This document shows, piece by piece, positions 19,050 through 27,961 of a stretch of 64,000 nucleotides of DNA. The notes beneath the pieces were generated by a model that was not told where the DNA came from, did no database searches, and saw only the letters and a list, made by a program, of their open reading frames with translations. A program made the position numbers and the translations under genes. The stretch is from JAENWD01 sp963796915 (lineage in GTDB: Bacteria; Acidobacteriota; Vicinamibacteria; Vicinamibacterales; JAENWD01), in assembly GCA_963796915.1 (NCBI GenBank), contig CAWCNI010000002.1, positions 868,001 to 932,000 on the forward strand. The letters run 5' to 3'. Each line of letters begins with the position of its first letter. The first letter of the stretch is position 1.

Positions 19050-20948
19050 ATGCCGGAGAACGTGACCGACGCGTCGCAGCCCGCGACGCCAGCCCAACGC
19101 CTGACGGGCGACGACGGCGCTGTCGCGCATCCAGGCAACCCGCAGGCCTGGTGGCCCGGTGCCCTGGCCGTTCTGGGCTACACGCTCACGACGCTGTACC
19201 TGTTTCGGCCACTGATCGCGCAGTTGAATCATGCGATCGCCGGGCCCTTTCCGGATGGGGACGGGTTCTACAACGTCTGGCACCTCTGGGCCGCCAGGCG
19301 CGCGTTGGCAGCGGGACAGGACCCCGCGTTCACCAACCTGATCTACGCGCTTCGTCCAGGGCAGATCCAGATCTTCGTCGAGTATTTCTACAGCAACCTC
19401 GTCGGCTCGGTGCTCCAGTTCGTCGCGTCGCCGCTTGCCACGTACAACCTGCTCATCATCAGCTCGTTCGTGCTCAGCGGGTGCACGGCATATCTGCTGG
19501 CGACTCATTTTCTGCGCAACCGACTGGCGTGCTTCACAGCGGGCTGGCTCTACACGTTCTCGACCTATCACTTCAATCGGGCGGGCGGCCATCTTGGCCT
19601 CTGCACCATTCAGTGGCTGCCGCTGTGCGCCTGGCGTCTCCTGGTGTTTGTCGAGCGCCCGTCGCTGCGCAACGCGATCCTCGCCGGCATCACCGTGGCC
19701 CTCGTGCCCTTTTCGGACGTCTACTACGTCGCCTGCTTCCTCGTGCCTTTCGGGCTCGTGCTGCTGGGGAGGACCCTGATCCTCCAGCCGCGCTGGTTCA
19801 CCGCCCGACGTCACCTTGTGCTCGCAGGCGCCGCGCTGCTCGTCGCTGCAGGAATCGCCGGTCCACCGCTGCGAAGTTACTTCCACATGGACGCGGAGAT
19901 GGCGGAGAGCAATCGCAGGATGGTCGCGCAGACGCGCGACCGCGGTGGGGCCGATCTCGCCGAATACCTGCTGCCGCTCCGGAACTACCCGTATCTCGGG
20001 CATTCGACGGCGGCAATCTACGGGCGGATGACGGCGATCGAAAAAGATGCGTATCCCGGCGGCATCACGCTGCTGCTCGCTGCGGCGGCACTGTGCTTTG
20101 CGCGTGCCCGCCGGACGGGCGCGCTCTTCTGGCTCGCCGTCGCGGTGACAGCAGCCGTGTTCTCACTCGGCCCGACAATCGCTGTCGCCGGCCGGATCGT
20201 GGGGCCGTCGCCTGTCTATAACCTGGTGTTCGGATTTCCGCCGCTGTCGCAGTTCCGCGCCCCGAATCGTACGTCGGTGCTCGCGCTCCTTGCCGCCGCC
20301 ATGCTTGCGGGGTACGCAGTGGAGATCCTGTTCGCGCGCATGGCGTCGCAACCGGCGCGACGGGTTCTTGCAGGTGCGGTCCTCGCACCCGTGCTGTGGC
20401 TTGCCCTCCTCGACAGCTCGCTGTGGGGGATGCCGTACCCGTCCAGGCCCGTGTCGTCTCCGCAGCTCTACGAGATCATCGCGCGCGACGCCGACGATCG
20501 GATCCTGCTCAATCTGCCGCTGGCATCTCTGGAGAGCCACCAGTTCTACCAGACCGTGCACCACAAGCGTCTGGCCTCCGGGTTCGTCTCCCGGGCGACG
20601 CCCAGCATGGCGCAATCGCTTGGCAGCGTCGCGAACCTGAATCTGTTCTGGGTGACCAACCCCTCCGCGCTGCAGACGGTCGGCTTTGCCAGGAACCAGC
20701 GCGTCGTCGGCGCGGAGCACCACACCGCGCCGAATCCGGCCTTCAAGGCGGCGCTGCTGGCGCGCGGGATCCGATATGTGGTGTTGCGGCACTCGACCGA
20801 CGCAGACAGCCAGGCCTGGATGCGTCAATACCTGCTGGGCAGTCTGGGCATGCCCTTCTACGAGGTGAGCAGCGAGGGACTCACGGCGTGGTGCCTGGAC
20901 GTCACCTGTCCTGGCGCATCAACCGCACGCCCATTCGACGCGCATTGA
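19050..20948 (+). CDS. Polytopic membrane protein, GT-C glycosyltransferase-like
   Basis: 632 residues with about ten to twelve hydrophobic helices (first at A-L-A-V-L-G-Y-T-L) and a soluble C-terminal domain of about 170 residues. An acidic loop after helix 1 (F-P-D-G-D-G-F-Y-N-V-W) and the large C-terminal extracytoplasmic part resemble GT-C enzymes and YfhO-like proteins that use polyprenol-phosphate sugars. I chose ATG at 19050; a longer frame to 19020 has only a TTG. Divergent from the GT2/methyltransferase gene, whose product could supply a polyprenol-linked donor. Confidence 0.65.
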   Translation: MPENVTDASQPATPAQRLTGDDGAVAHPGNPQAWWPGALAVLGYTLTTLYLFRPLIAQLNHAIAGPFPDGDGFYNVWHLWAARRALAAGQDPAFTNLIYALRPGQIQIFVEYFYSNLVGSVLQFVASPLATYNLLIISSFVLSGCTAYLLATHFLRNRLACFTAGWLYTFSTYHFNRAGGHLGLCTIQWLPLCAWRLLVFVERPSLRNAILAGITVALVPFSDVYYVACFLVPFGLVLLGRTLILQPRWFTARRHLVLAGAALLVAAGIAGPPLRSYFHMDAEMAESNRRMVAQTRDRGGADLAEYLLPLRNYPYLGHSTAAIYGRMTAIEKDAYPGGITLLLAAAALCFARARRTGALFWLAVAVTAAVFSLGPTIAVAGRIVGPSPVYNLVFGFPPLSQFRAPNRTSVLALLAAAMLAGYAVEILFARMASQPARRVLAGAVLAPVLWLALLDSSLWGMPYPSRPVSSPQLYEIIARDADDRILLNLPLASLESHQFYQTVHHKRLASGFVSRATPSMAQSLGSVANLNLFWVTNPSALQTVGFARNQRVVGAEHHTAPNPAFKAALLARGIRYVVLRHSTDADSQAWMRQYLLGSLGMPFYEVSSEGLTAWCLDVTCPGASTARPFDAH

Positions 20949-20966
20949 GCATGCGCGTGGCCGAGG

Positions 20967-21208
20967 TCACTCGACGTTCGCGATCCTGACGATGCTGCCC
21001 CTGGCCTGCGCGTCGTTGGGATCCTTCACCACGGTGACGTAGAGGTCCTTCCCGCCCGGACCAAAGGCCACGTTGGTCGTGCCGTCGCCGGCCGCGAGAG
21101 AGTCCCGTCTACCACGAGCGGCCCTTCGGGCCCGAGCACGTCGCTGACGACTGTCACTTCCTGCGCCAGGACGGCTGGCGCCGCGAGCATCAGGCCCGCG
21201 ACGAACAC
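20967..21208 (-). pseudogene. Remnant of an SMP-30/gluconolactonase-like beta-propeller gene
   Basis: The first 37 codons from 21208 encode a signal peptide (M-L-A-A-P-A-V-L-A-Q) and an opening strand V-T-V-V-S-D-V-L-G-P-E-G-P-L-V-V. The frame then shifts into the closing part of the same kind of protein, T-T-N-V-A-F-G-P-G-G-K-D-L-Y-V-T-V-V and G-S-I-V-R-I-A. A full SMP-30-like propeller is about 300 residues, so a large internal piece is missing, with a frame change at the scar near 21105-21115. Confidence 0.6.
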
Positions 21209-21299
21209 TAACGAGTCTGCTGATTGTCACTGCTGGAGGCCCCCCGACTCGAAGGCATTCTATCCGCCGGCGCGCTCCCGATCGCCGCTGGCGGCGTGC

Positions 21300-22397
21300 C
21301 TATCGCCAAAGGGCGAGGATCCGTTCGACGAACCAGACGGATCCCGCGGCGGCAATTGTAAGCGCGCCGCACGTCACCAGGCGTCGCCTGGTGATCAGGC
21401 CCGAGCGGTACACGCCGGCGAGCACCAGCGCGGCGACGAGCACGACCGCCAGTTGTCCGGCCTCGACGCCGAGATTGAACGACAACAGCGACCAGGCCAG
21501 GTCGCGCCGCGGCAATTGCATCTCGCGCAGCACGAACGCGAAGCCGAACCCGTGGATCAGCCCGAAGCTGCCGGCGCTGATGACGCGCCAGTCACGCCCC
21601 GTCGCCGGCCGGAGATTGCGAAGGCCCACGTAAACGATGCTGAGGGCGATGAGCGGCTCGATCACCCGCGGCGGCGGCGCAATCACGTCCAGTACCGAGA
21701 GCCCGAGCGTCACGCTGTGCGCGACAGTGAACGCCGTGACGATTGCGGCCAGGCGCTTGAACGATCCGCCAGCCAGGAGCAGCCCCGCCAGGAACAGCAG
21801 GTGGTCGGGCCCTGCCAGGATGTGCTCGAAGCCGGCCACCAGAAATCGCCGGAACGTCGCCAGCCGCGATGGCGTCGTGGCGATCGCGAGTGACGCGCGG
21901 CTGTGCGACCGGTCGAGAGTCGCCTGCCCGACGAGCGCGTCGTCGACGTAGACGTTGACGAACGTCTGGTGCTCGGGGTCGTACGGAAACAGCGGGCCGT
22001 CAACGCTGAGCGCCCGGCCCGCTGTCGTATCGGCGCAAGGGATCGACCAGCGGAGCGTCTGTGTCTGGTCGAGGCGTTCCGGCTGTCCTGGCACAGCGCA
22101 CGAGACGCTCGTGCCATCGATCTGGAGGCGCAGCCGCGAGAGCAGCGTGCGCGCGAATGCCGTCGCTGCAGGTTGCGGCAGGGGAACCGTGAGCAGCGAC
22201 TCCGGAGCCTGCACGTCGAGCTCATGCGCCGCGTCGACGATGTGAGCCGACAGCGTGAGGGTGACGTGGCCGCCGTGAACGCGGATGTCGACGTAGCTGA
22301 AGGGCGTCGGATGCGCCGAGGCCGGCACCGCGCTGAGCAGGACGGCCGCCAACAAGGTCCCGGCCGATCCGAGGCGCCATCGCCGCCACTCAGTCAC
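21300..22397 (-). CDS. HupE/UreJ-family membrane protein with N-terminal extracytoplasmic domain
   Basis: 365 residues: signal peptide (P-A-S-A-H-P), an extracytoplasmic beta domain of about 150 residues beginning F-S-Y-V-D-I, then six to seven helices with the family motifs F-E-H-I-L-A-G-P-D-H-L-L-F and G-L-I-H-G-F-G-F-A. Histidine/Asp-lined helices in HupE/UreJ proteins are associated with nickel or cobalt handling. The gene is divergent, with only 47 bases between, from DUF3500 and EF-hand-like genes whose products also act outside the membrane; the three form a recurring-looking module. Confidence 0.8.
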   Translation of the reverse strand: MTEWRRWRLGSAGTLLAAVLLSAVPASAHPTPFSYVDIRVHGGHVTLTLSAHIVDAAHELDVQAPESLLTVPLPQPAATAFARTLLSRLRLQIDGTSVSCAVPGQPERLDQTQTLRWSIPCADTTAGRALSVDGPLFPYDPEHQTFVNVYVDDALVGQATLDRSHSRASLAIATTPSRLATFRRFLVAGFEHILAGPDHLLFLAGLLLAGGSFKRLAAIVTAFTVAHSVTLGLSVLDVIAPPPRVIEPLIALSIVYVGLRNLRPATGRDWRVISAGSFGLIHGFGFAFVLREMQLPRRDLAWSLLSFNLGVEAGQLAVVLVAALVLAGVYRSGLITRRRLVTCGALTIAAAGSVWFVERILALWR

Positions 22398-22444
22398 TCT
22401 TTTGTCACCGTCGTCTCGCCATCTCCGGAGGTAGAGTATCCACC

Positions 22445-23585
22445 ATGCGGATCATCCTTCGTGGCGCCACGATTGTGACGCTGGGCGTCGTCCTGCTGGT
22501 CGGAGGAAGTCTCATCGCTCATCGCGCGGCCACACCGATCACCAAAGCAGGGACTGCGTCCGAGGACGCCACGTCCAGGATCGTCACGGCGGCGAAGGCA
22601 GTGCTCGCCTCGCTCGACGAGGGCGGCCGAGCGAAGGTCCAGTTTCCGTTCGACGGACCGCAGAAGACGCGATGGTCCAACCTGCCCACGGGGATTTTCG
22701 AACGCCGAGGACTCCGGATTGGCGATCTCACGCCGGCCCAGCGAACGCTCGTGAAGGCTCTGCTGGCGACTGCGCTCAGTGTCGACGGCAACCGCAAGGT
22801 GACCGACATCATGCGTGGCGATGAAGTGCTGAAGACCAACGGCAGTGGCGGCCCACCCCCGGGTGCCCGTCCGCCTGGCGGCCCGCCGCCGCCCGGCACC
22901 GGCGCGCCACCCGGCGCCGGCGGTGGACCAGGTCCGGGCGGGCTCTGGCCGCCTGGCGTTCGGCGAAGACGAGTACTACCTGGCCTTCCTCGGCACGCCA
23001 TCGAAGACGGCCCCGTGGATGCTGCAGTTCGGCGGTCACCACCTCGCGATCAACCTGACCATGGCCGGGAGTGAGGCCACCATGGCCCCGAGTCTTCCGG
23101 CGGCGCAGCCGGCCACTTATACGATCGAAGGCCGGGAGATTCGTCCGCTCGGGAAGGAAAACGACAAGGCCTTCGCTCTCATCAACGCGCTCGACGCCGC
23201 CCAACGCCAGCAGGCGATTCTTGCGTATCGCGTCTCGGACCTCGTGCTCGGACCGGGACAGGACGGCCGCGTGATACAGCCCGAAGGCATTCGAGGATCG
23301 GCGCTGTCACCCGCGCAGCAGACGATGCTGCTCGAACTGATTCGGGAGTGGGCCGGCATCATGAACGACGCATACGCCGATCCGCGCATGGCGGAACTGC
23401 AGGCCAACCTGCCCCAGACCTACTTTGCCTGGAGCGGCCCGACCACCAACGGCAGCGCCGCATACTTCAGGATTCAGGGCCCGACGCTGGTCATCGAGTA
23501 TGCGCCGCAGCGCAGCGTGGATCACATCCACACCATCTATCGCGACCCGACCAACGACTACGGTGCGAAGTTCGTGGCGAAGTAG
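22445..23585 (+). CDS. DUF3500 family exported protein, one frameshift
   Basis: About 379 residues after repair. An N-terminal signal anchor (I-V-T-L-G-V-V-L-L-V-G-G) leads into the first DUF3500 segment (F-P-F-D-G-P-Q-K-T-R-W-S-N-L-P) and the second (G-E-D-E-Y-Y-L-A-F-L-G-T-P-S, F-G-G-H-H-L-A-I-N). Between them a Pro/Gly-rich stretch of about 32 residues interrupts the domain. A surplus G in the GGGCGGG run at 22935-22939 breaks the frame there; removing it joins both halves. The domain has conserved His pairs but no established reaction. It shares a promoter gap with the HupE gene and overlaps the following gene by 23 bases. Confidence 0.75.
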
Positions 23586-24240
23586 GGTCATCGCGGGCCT
23601 CGTCGCCGCAGCCGTCGCCGGCACGGCCCCGGCGCTGTCCGCGCATCGACGCGATCAGTACCTCCAGGCCGCGCGTCTCGCGCTCGATCCCGGGCGCGTG
23701 CAGATCGAACTGGATCTGACGCCAGGCATCGACGTCGCCGACGTCGTGCTGGCGGATATCGACAGCGATCGGACGCGAACGATTTCGGCTGACGAGGCGA
23801 GGGCCTACGTCGCGATCGTACGGGGAGCGATCGGGCTGGACGTGGACGGGACGGCGGTTCCGGTCCTCGTGGTCGGCGAGCGCTTTCCCGCCGTGGAGGC
23901 GATGATGCGCGGGGAAGGCGTGATTCGTATCACCTTGGCCGCCACGCTGCCTCCGCTGCCGCCAGGCGTCCATCACCTGCGCTTTCGCAATGCCCACCGC
24001 CCGGACATCAGCGCCTATCTCGCCAACGTGCTGGTGCCGGCCAGCGATCTCGTCGCGGTATCAGGGCAACGGCGGGACGTCGACCAGCGGGAGCTCGTCA
24101 TCGACTACGTGCTGCGTGCCGATCCTTCGGCGGGCGCGCGCCGATGGCTGATCGGCGGTGGCGCGGGCGTGCTGCTGCTCGGTGCCGTGATCTGGTGGTG
24201 GCGGTCGTCTCGCCCTACTTCAGCCGAACATCGAAGCTGA
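23563..24240 (+). CDS. Exported, membrane-anchored EF-hand-like protein
   Basis: 225 residues from a GTG inside the tail of the DUF3500 gene. It has a signal peptide (A-P-A-L-S-A-H), a beta-rich domain, and one EF-hand-like loop, D-I-D-S-D-R-T-R-T-I-S-A-D-E near residue 64, and ends in a single helix (G-V-L-L-L-G-A-V-I-W-W-W). Its Y-L-Q-A-A-R-L-A-L ... I-E-L-D-L-T-P-G layout resembles the extracytoplasmic domain that precedes the membrane part in some HupE-type proteins, which links it functionally to the neighbour at 21300. The 3' end overlaps the convergent gene at 24215 by 26 bases. Confidence 0.7.
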   Translation: MRSSWRSRVIAGLVAAAVAGTAPALSAHRRDQYLQAARLALDPGRVQIELDLTPGIDVADVVLADIDSDRTRTISADEARAYVAIVRGAIGLDVDGTAVPVLVVGERFPAVEAMMRGEGVIRITLAATLPPLPPGVHHLRFRNAHRPDISAYLANVLVPASDLVAVSGQRRDVDQRELVIDYVLRADPSAGARRWLIGGGAGVLLLGAVIWWWRSSRPTSAEHRS

Positions 24241-25231
24241 AGGGCCTGGTGATCGCCACGTCGACAGTCCATCCGGCGCGCTGCACGAGTGCCGCGAACG
24301 CCGCGAGGCTTCGTGGAACAACGGCGAGGCCGGTCTGTCCGCGCGAGAGAGCGCCGGGGCCGTCATCGCGCGTCACCGAACCCGTTACGGTGCCGCCGGA
24401 TCCGGATGCCCGCAGGGCCCGCAGGTTGGCCACGATCTCGTCGTCGCTCCCGTATTCGAACAGCCCGCCTTCCGACGACGCCGCCCAGACGGCGTTGGGA
24501 AGATCGAGTCCCGCCAGCGCGTCTGCAAGACGGTCGGGGTGACGCCATTCGTACGCGACGAGCGTGAAGGTGATGTCGAGCCCCTCGAGCGCGCCGCCGT
24601 GGCTGCGCAGGGCGTCGAGTGCGCGCGTGCCGAACGCCGGGCCCGCCTGGTCCTGATCGAACACATGAATCGCCAGCCGCCTGCCTTCGAGAAGTGTGGC
24701 GTGCTCCCGGCGCAGCAGGATCAGGGCGTTGACGCTGTCGATGGCGGGGCCGCCAGCGATGTTGATCAAGTGAAGGGGCCGGCGGCCAGAAGTGGCGAGC
24801 GCTGGCGCCAGGGCGTCCGCCAGGAGGCGCGCCATGTCCTGGATCCGCATGCGCATCGAGATGGCAGGTAGCGACGACGCGATGTTCCGATCGAGCTCGA
24901 CCGCGTACTCGCCGAGGTTGTCCGCGCCGAGCTTCATCAGGTATGTGTTCAGCCCGCTCAGGAACGAACCCGTCCCGGCCATCAGCCCGCGCCCGAGCAC
25001 GGAGCTTTCCATCTGCTTGCGCATCGCCAGCCGCTGTTCGTCGGTCGTCACGAGCTTCATGCGCTCGATCATCTGGCTGAAGGCGTCCGCCAGCGCCGCC
25101 AGTTCGTCGTCTGTCGGCGAGATACTGAATGCCGGATGAGTGACGTCGATGACCGGCAGCTCGATGCCGTCGCCTGTGAAGGCGTAGCTGACGCCGGGCT
25201 TCTTCCGCAGTTCCGGGATGACGTTGGTCAT
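24215..25231 (-). CDS. Hypothetical protein with possible SAM-methyltransferase-like fold
   Basis: 338 residues, soluble. Residues about 150-240 have an alternating beta/alpha pattern with H-L-I-N-I-A-G-G-P-A-I-D-S followed by an acidic strand end (I-H-V-F-D-Q-D), the layout of a Rossmann-like methyltransferase, but canonical motif I is not fully matched. The N-terminal 140 residues are helical. It starts 22 bases after rsmH stops, on the same strand, so it is probably co-transcribed. I do not recognise a family. Confidence 0.55.
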   Translation of the reverse strand: MTNVIPELRKKPGVSYAFTGDGIELPVIDVTHPAFSISPTDDELAALADAFSQMIERMKLVTTDEQRLAMRKQMESSVLGRGLMAGTGSFLSGLNTYLMKLGADNLGEYAVELDRNIASSLPAISMRMRIQDMARLLADALAPALATSGRRPLHLINIAGGPAIDSVNALILLRREHATLLEGRRLAIHVFDQDQAGPAFGTRALDALRSHGGALEGLDITFTLVAYEWRHPDRLADALAGLDLPNAVWAASSEGGLFEYGSDDEIVANLRALRASGSGGTVTGSVTRDDGPGALSRGQTGLAVVPRSLAAFAALVQRAGWTVDVAITRPFSFDVRLK

Positions 25232-25253
25232 GGACGATGAAATCTATCAGGTT

Positions 25254-26309
25254 TCAGGCGCGCACGGCCCAGCGCAGCTTGGCCGCCGACGCGCGACGAT
25301 TGCTCCGCGTCTCTTCCATCGACGATCGGATCACCTCGGTGGCGATGTCAGCGTAGGTGCCATCGCGATACCCGGCCTGGAACGCCTTTTTCACCCGTCG
25401 ATCCTCACCGGAATGAAACGTGATCACGACGACACGGCCGCCCGGCGCGAGGCAGCCGGGCAGGGCGCGCAGCAGCGCGTCGAGGACCGCGAACTCGTCG
25501 TTGACGGCGACACGCAGCGCCTGCAGCGTTCGTCGGATCGACATCTTGACGTCGGGATTCGGCAGATTTGGCAGTGCCTCGTTCAGCCCGACGCGTATCA
25601 GCCGCCCGATGAGATGCGTCGTCTCGACCGGCTGGCGCTTCAGGATGCCGGCGATCAGCACTGCGTGCGGCTCGTCGGCGTTGGTGGTGAGCAGCGTCGC
25701 CAGCGCGCGTTCGTCAATCCGCGCGAGGAGCCGTGACGCCGGCTCGCCCCGCGTCGGGTTCATGCGCATGTCGAGGGGCCCGACGCCCTTGTAGCTGAAG
25801 CCGCGGTCCGGGTTGTCGAGTTGCATCGACGACACGCCGAGGTCGGCCAGGATCACCTGCGCGGCCTCGAGCCCCTCGCGGGCCAGTACCTGCGGCAGCG
25901 CGGCGAAATTCGAGTGATGCGCGAGGAAGGTCTCCGGTCCGAAGCCTGCGGCGCGCAAGCGGGCTTCGGTGCGGGGAAGCTCGAGCGGATCGGCGTCGAT
26001 GCCGATCAGCCGCCCGCCAGGTAGCACGCGTTCGAGGATTGCCTGCGCGTGCCCGCCGCCGCCAAGTGTGCAGTCCACCGCCACGTCGCCCGGGCCGGGA
26101 TCGAGGCAACGCAGCACTTCCGCCACCATGATCGGCCGGTGCGATCCGGCTGGTGTCTTTCCAGCCGCGACGATCTTGTCGACGTCCGCGGCGTAGCGGG
26201 CGGGGTTGAGCTCCTTGTACTTGTCGTGGAACGCCCGCGGATTTCGGCCCGGGTAGCGAACGCGGCGCTTGTGACGCGGCGGTGAGGCAGGCGGTTCGTC
26301 GGTCGCCAT
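25254..26309 (-). CDS. rsmH: 16S rRNA (cytosine(1402)-N(4))-methyltransferase RsmH, extended form
   Basis: 351 residues. Core motifs of RsmH are present: H-R-P-I-M-V-A-E-V-L, D-C-T-L-G-G-G-G-H, A-D-L-G-V-S-S-M-Q-L-D, R-G-F-S-Y, D-M-R-M and I-T-F-H-S-G-E-D-R. The enzyme N4-methylates C1402 in the 30S P site using SAM. Two things differ from textbook RsmH: a basic N-terminal extension of about 55 residues (K-R-R-V-R-Y-P-G-R-N-P), and the location outside a division/cell-wall cluster, with no mraZ, ftsL or ftsI beside it. A second, dcw-linked rsmH may exist elsewhere. Confidence 0.85.
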   Translation of the reverse strand: MATDEPPASPPRHKRRVRYPGRNPRAFHDKYKELNPARYAADVDKIVAAGKTPAGSHRPIMVAEVLRCLDPGPGDVAVDCTLGGGGHAQAILERVLPGGRLIGIDADPLELPRTEARLRAAGFGPETFLAHHSNFAALPQVLAREGLEAAQVILADLGVSSMQLDNPDRGFSYKGVGPLDMRMNPTRGEPASRLLARIDERALATLLTTNADEPHAVLIAGILKRQPVETTHLIGRLIRVGLNEALPNLPNPDVKMSIRRTLQALRVAVNDEFAVLDALLRALPGCLAPGGRVVVITFHSGEDRRVKKAFQAGYRDGTYADIATEVIRSSMEETRSNRRASAAKLRWAVRA

Positions 26310-26386
26310 CGTGTCGCGGTCCCGATTCTATCGTCGGCCGTGTGCCGCTGCGCCTCGGCTCAGCCTCGCGGCGCGGCGCCTGAGAT

Positions 26387-26416
26387 TTGACATCCGGGAC
26401 GATCGCGGACTAGGTA
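26387..26416 (+). promoter_or_regulatory. Sigma-70-like promoter for the GlsB-like gene
   Basis: TTGACA (26387-26392), 18-base spacer, TAGGTA (26411-26416), ending 57 bases before the start codon at 26474. The -35 matches the consensus exactly, the -10 in four of six positions. Confidence 0.4.
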
Positions 26417-26473
26417 AGGGCACCGTGCGGGCGCTAGGTCAGCAGCCTGACGCGGATCATGAAGGAGGAACGC

Positions 26474-26719
26474 ATGGGTCTCGTGTACTGGATCATCGTC
26501 GGGCTCATCGCTGGATGGCTGGCAGGCCAGGTCATGAAGGGCGGCGGCTATGGCCCCCTCATGGATATCGTCCTCGGCATCCTGGGGGGCGTTGTCGGCG
26601 GCTGGGTCTTCGGCGCGCTCGGCATCTTTCCCGGAGGCGGCCTCCTCGGATCGATCGTCGTGGCCTTCGTCGGCGCCGTGATCCTGGTCGCGATCAGTCG
26701 CGCGTTGAAGCGCGCGTAG
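26474..26719 (+). CDS. GlsB/YeaQ/YmgE-family membrane protein
   Basis: 81 residues, almost wholly hydrophobic with Gly-rich helices: W-I-I-V-G-L-I-A-G-W-L-A-G, then D-I-V-L-G-I-L-G-G-V-V-G, then a third helix ending R-A-L-K-R. This is the transglycosylase-associated protein family linked to envelope and acid stress. ATG at 26474 has a near-perfect AAGGAGG six bases upstream; the in-frame ATG at 26459 lies before that site. Single-gene unit with its own promoter. Confidence 0.9.
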   Translation: MGLVYWIIVGLIAGWLAGQVMKGGGYGPLMDIVLGILGGVVGGWVFGALGIFPGGGLLGSIVVAFVGAVILVAISRALKRA

Positions 26720-26741
26720 GGATTGCAGATCGAGACGTTCA

Positions 26742-26777
26742 CGGGGGAGACGATGGCAGCGCCCGTCGCCTCCCCCG
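26742..26777. terminator. Possible hairpin between convergent genes
   Basis: CGGGGGAG (26742-26749) pairs with CTCCCCCG (26770-26777) between the converging GlsB-like and AraC genes. There is no T-run on either side, so termination is uncertain. Confidence 0.3.
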
Positions 26778-26796
26778 GAAATTCCCCCCTCATGAA

Positions 26797-27765
26797 TTAG
26801 TTCCGCTCGTCCGCCTTGTCCTTCCGGAATCTGGCAGGAGGCATCCCGTACTCGCGCTTGAATGCCCTGCTGAAGGCGGCCTCAGACTCGTAACCGACGC
26901 CGGCGGCAATCTGCGCGACGCTGTGACTGGTGGCGGTGAGCTCGCGCGCGCCCAGCCGCAGCCGCCAGCGCGTCAGGTATGTCATGGGCGGTTCGCCCAG
27001 AAAGTGCCGGAAGCGTTCGGACAGCACTGTTCGCGACAGACCGATCTCTCGCGCCAGCTCCGCGACAGTCCACGGATGGGCATGCCGGCGATGCAGGAGC
27101 GTCAGGGCGTGGCCGATCTCCGTGTCGTGCGCACCGGCGAGCCACCCTGTCTGCCCTTCCGGGAGCTCACGCACGTAACGCCGCAGCGTCTCGGCGAAGA
27201 CCACCTCGGACAACTTCGTCAGCATCGCGCCGGCGCCGGCCTCTCGGTTTGCCGCCTGCGTCACCGAGAACTTCAGCGAGTTCTCGAGCCATTGTCCCGA
27301 CGGATCCGTCCGGATATTCACCTTGATGAGTGGCGGCAGGCCCGCAAGCAGCCCCGCGCTGAGTTGAGGGTCGCAGGCCAGGTATCCGCAGATGAAGCGT
27401 GAGGCCGCGCCGTCGCCCCCGAGGCGCAGCAGGTCGAGCCCGCGCTCGACGATGCCAGGCAGCGCGCTCCGGGCATCGATGGGCGTCACCTGCGGCCCGC
27501 CGCCCAGCGTGTGCCCATGGCCGTGCGGGAACGACACCAGGTCTCCGGCAATCAGCGGCATGCGCTCGCCATCCGGCACCTGGACGTAGGCCCGGCCTTC
27601 GCAGAGCAGGTGGTAGATGATCACGTGCCCGGCCCCGCCGGCGAGCATCGGCGCGAGCGTGCGCGCGTCGGGCGACGAGAGGCACCAGGGCTCGCAGAAC
27701 TCCGCGTTGAAGTAGATCGCGGAGTCGAGTCTGATGGTCCGAAGGATTTCCGAGAGGGCGTCCAT
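26797..27765 (-). CDS. AraC-family regulator with cupin_6 sensor
   Basis: 322 residues from ATG 27765. The N-terminal half is a cupin-type domain of the AraC-binding group (H-V-I-I-Y-H-L-L-C-E-G, A-G-D-L-V-S-F-P-H-G-H-G-H). The C-terminal hundred residues carry two helix-turn-helix units (W-T-V-A-E-L-A-R-E-I-G-L-S and V-A-Q-I-A-A-G-V-G-Y-E-S-E-A-A-F-S-R-A-F-K). A metal-binding His cluster in the cupin may sense a small molecule. It is divergent from a methyltransferase/PIG-L gene pair, which is a reasonable candidate target. Confidence 0.88.
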   Translation of the reverse strand: MDALSEILRTIRLDSAIYFNAEFCEPWCLSSPDARTLAPMLAGGAGHVIIYHLLCEGRAYVQVPDGERMPLIAGDLVSFPHGHGHTLGGGPQVTPIDARSALPGIVERGLDLLRLGGDGAASRFICGYLACDPQLSAGLLAGLPPLIKVNIRTDPSGQWLENSLKFSVTQAANREAGAGAMLTKLSEVVFAETLRRYVRELPEGQTGWLAGAHDTEIGHALTLLHRRHAHPWTVAELAREIGLSRTVLSERFRHFLGEPPMTYLTRWRLRLGARELTATSHSVAQIAAGVGYESEAAFSRAFKREYGMPPARFRKDKADERN

Positions 27766-27961
27766 CGCCGTACGGAGTCTAGCATCACGGATCCGGCGTC
27801 CCGGGCAGACATCCCGAACGGCCGGACAAGCGATCGGCATCTGCCGGCCGGGCGGTCATGCGAGCCGGACGCCGGGACAAGAACGACAGTGCTGCCGCAT
27901 CGCATAGTGATCCTGTCGGCTGGCGGCGCAGGATGCCGCCCCGGATGACAAGGAGACAGCG

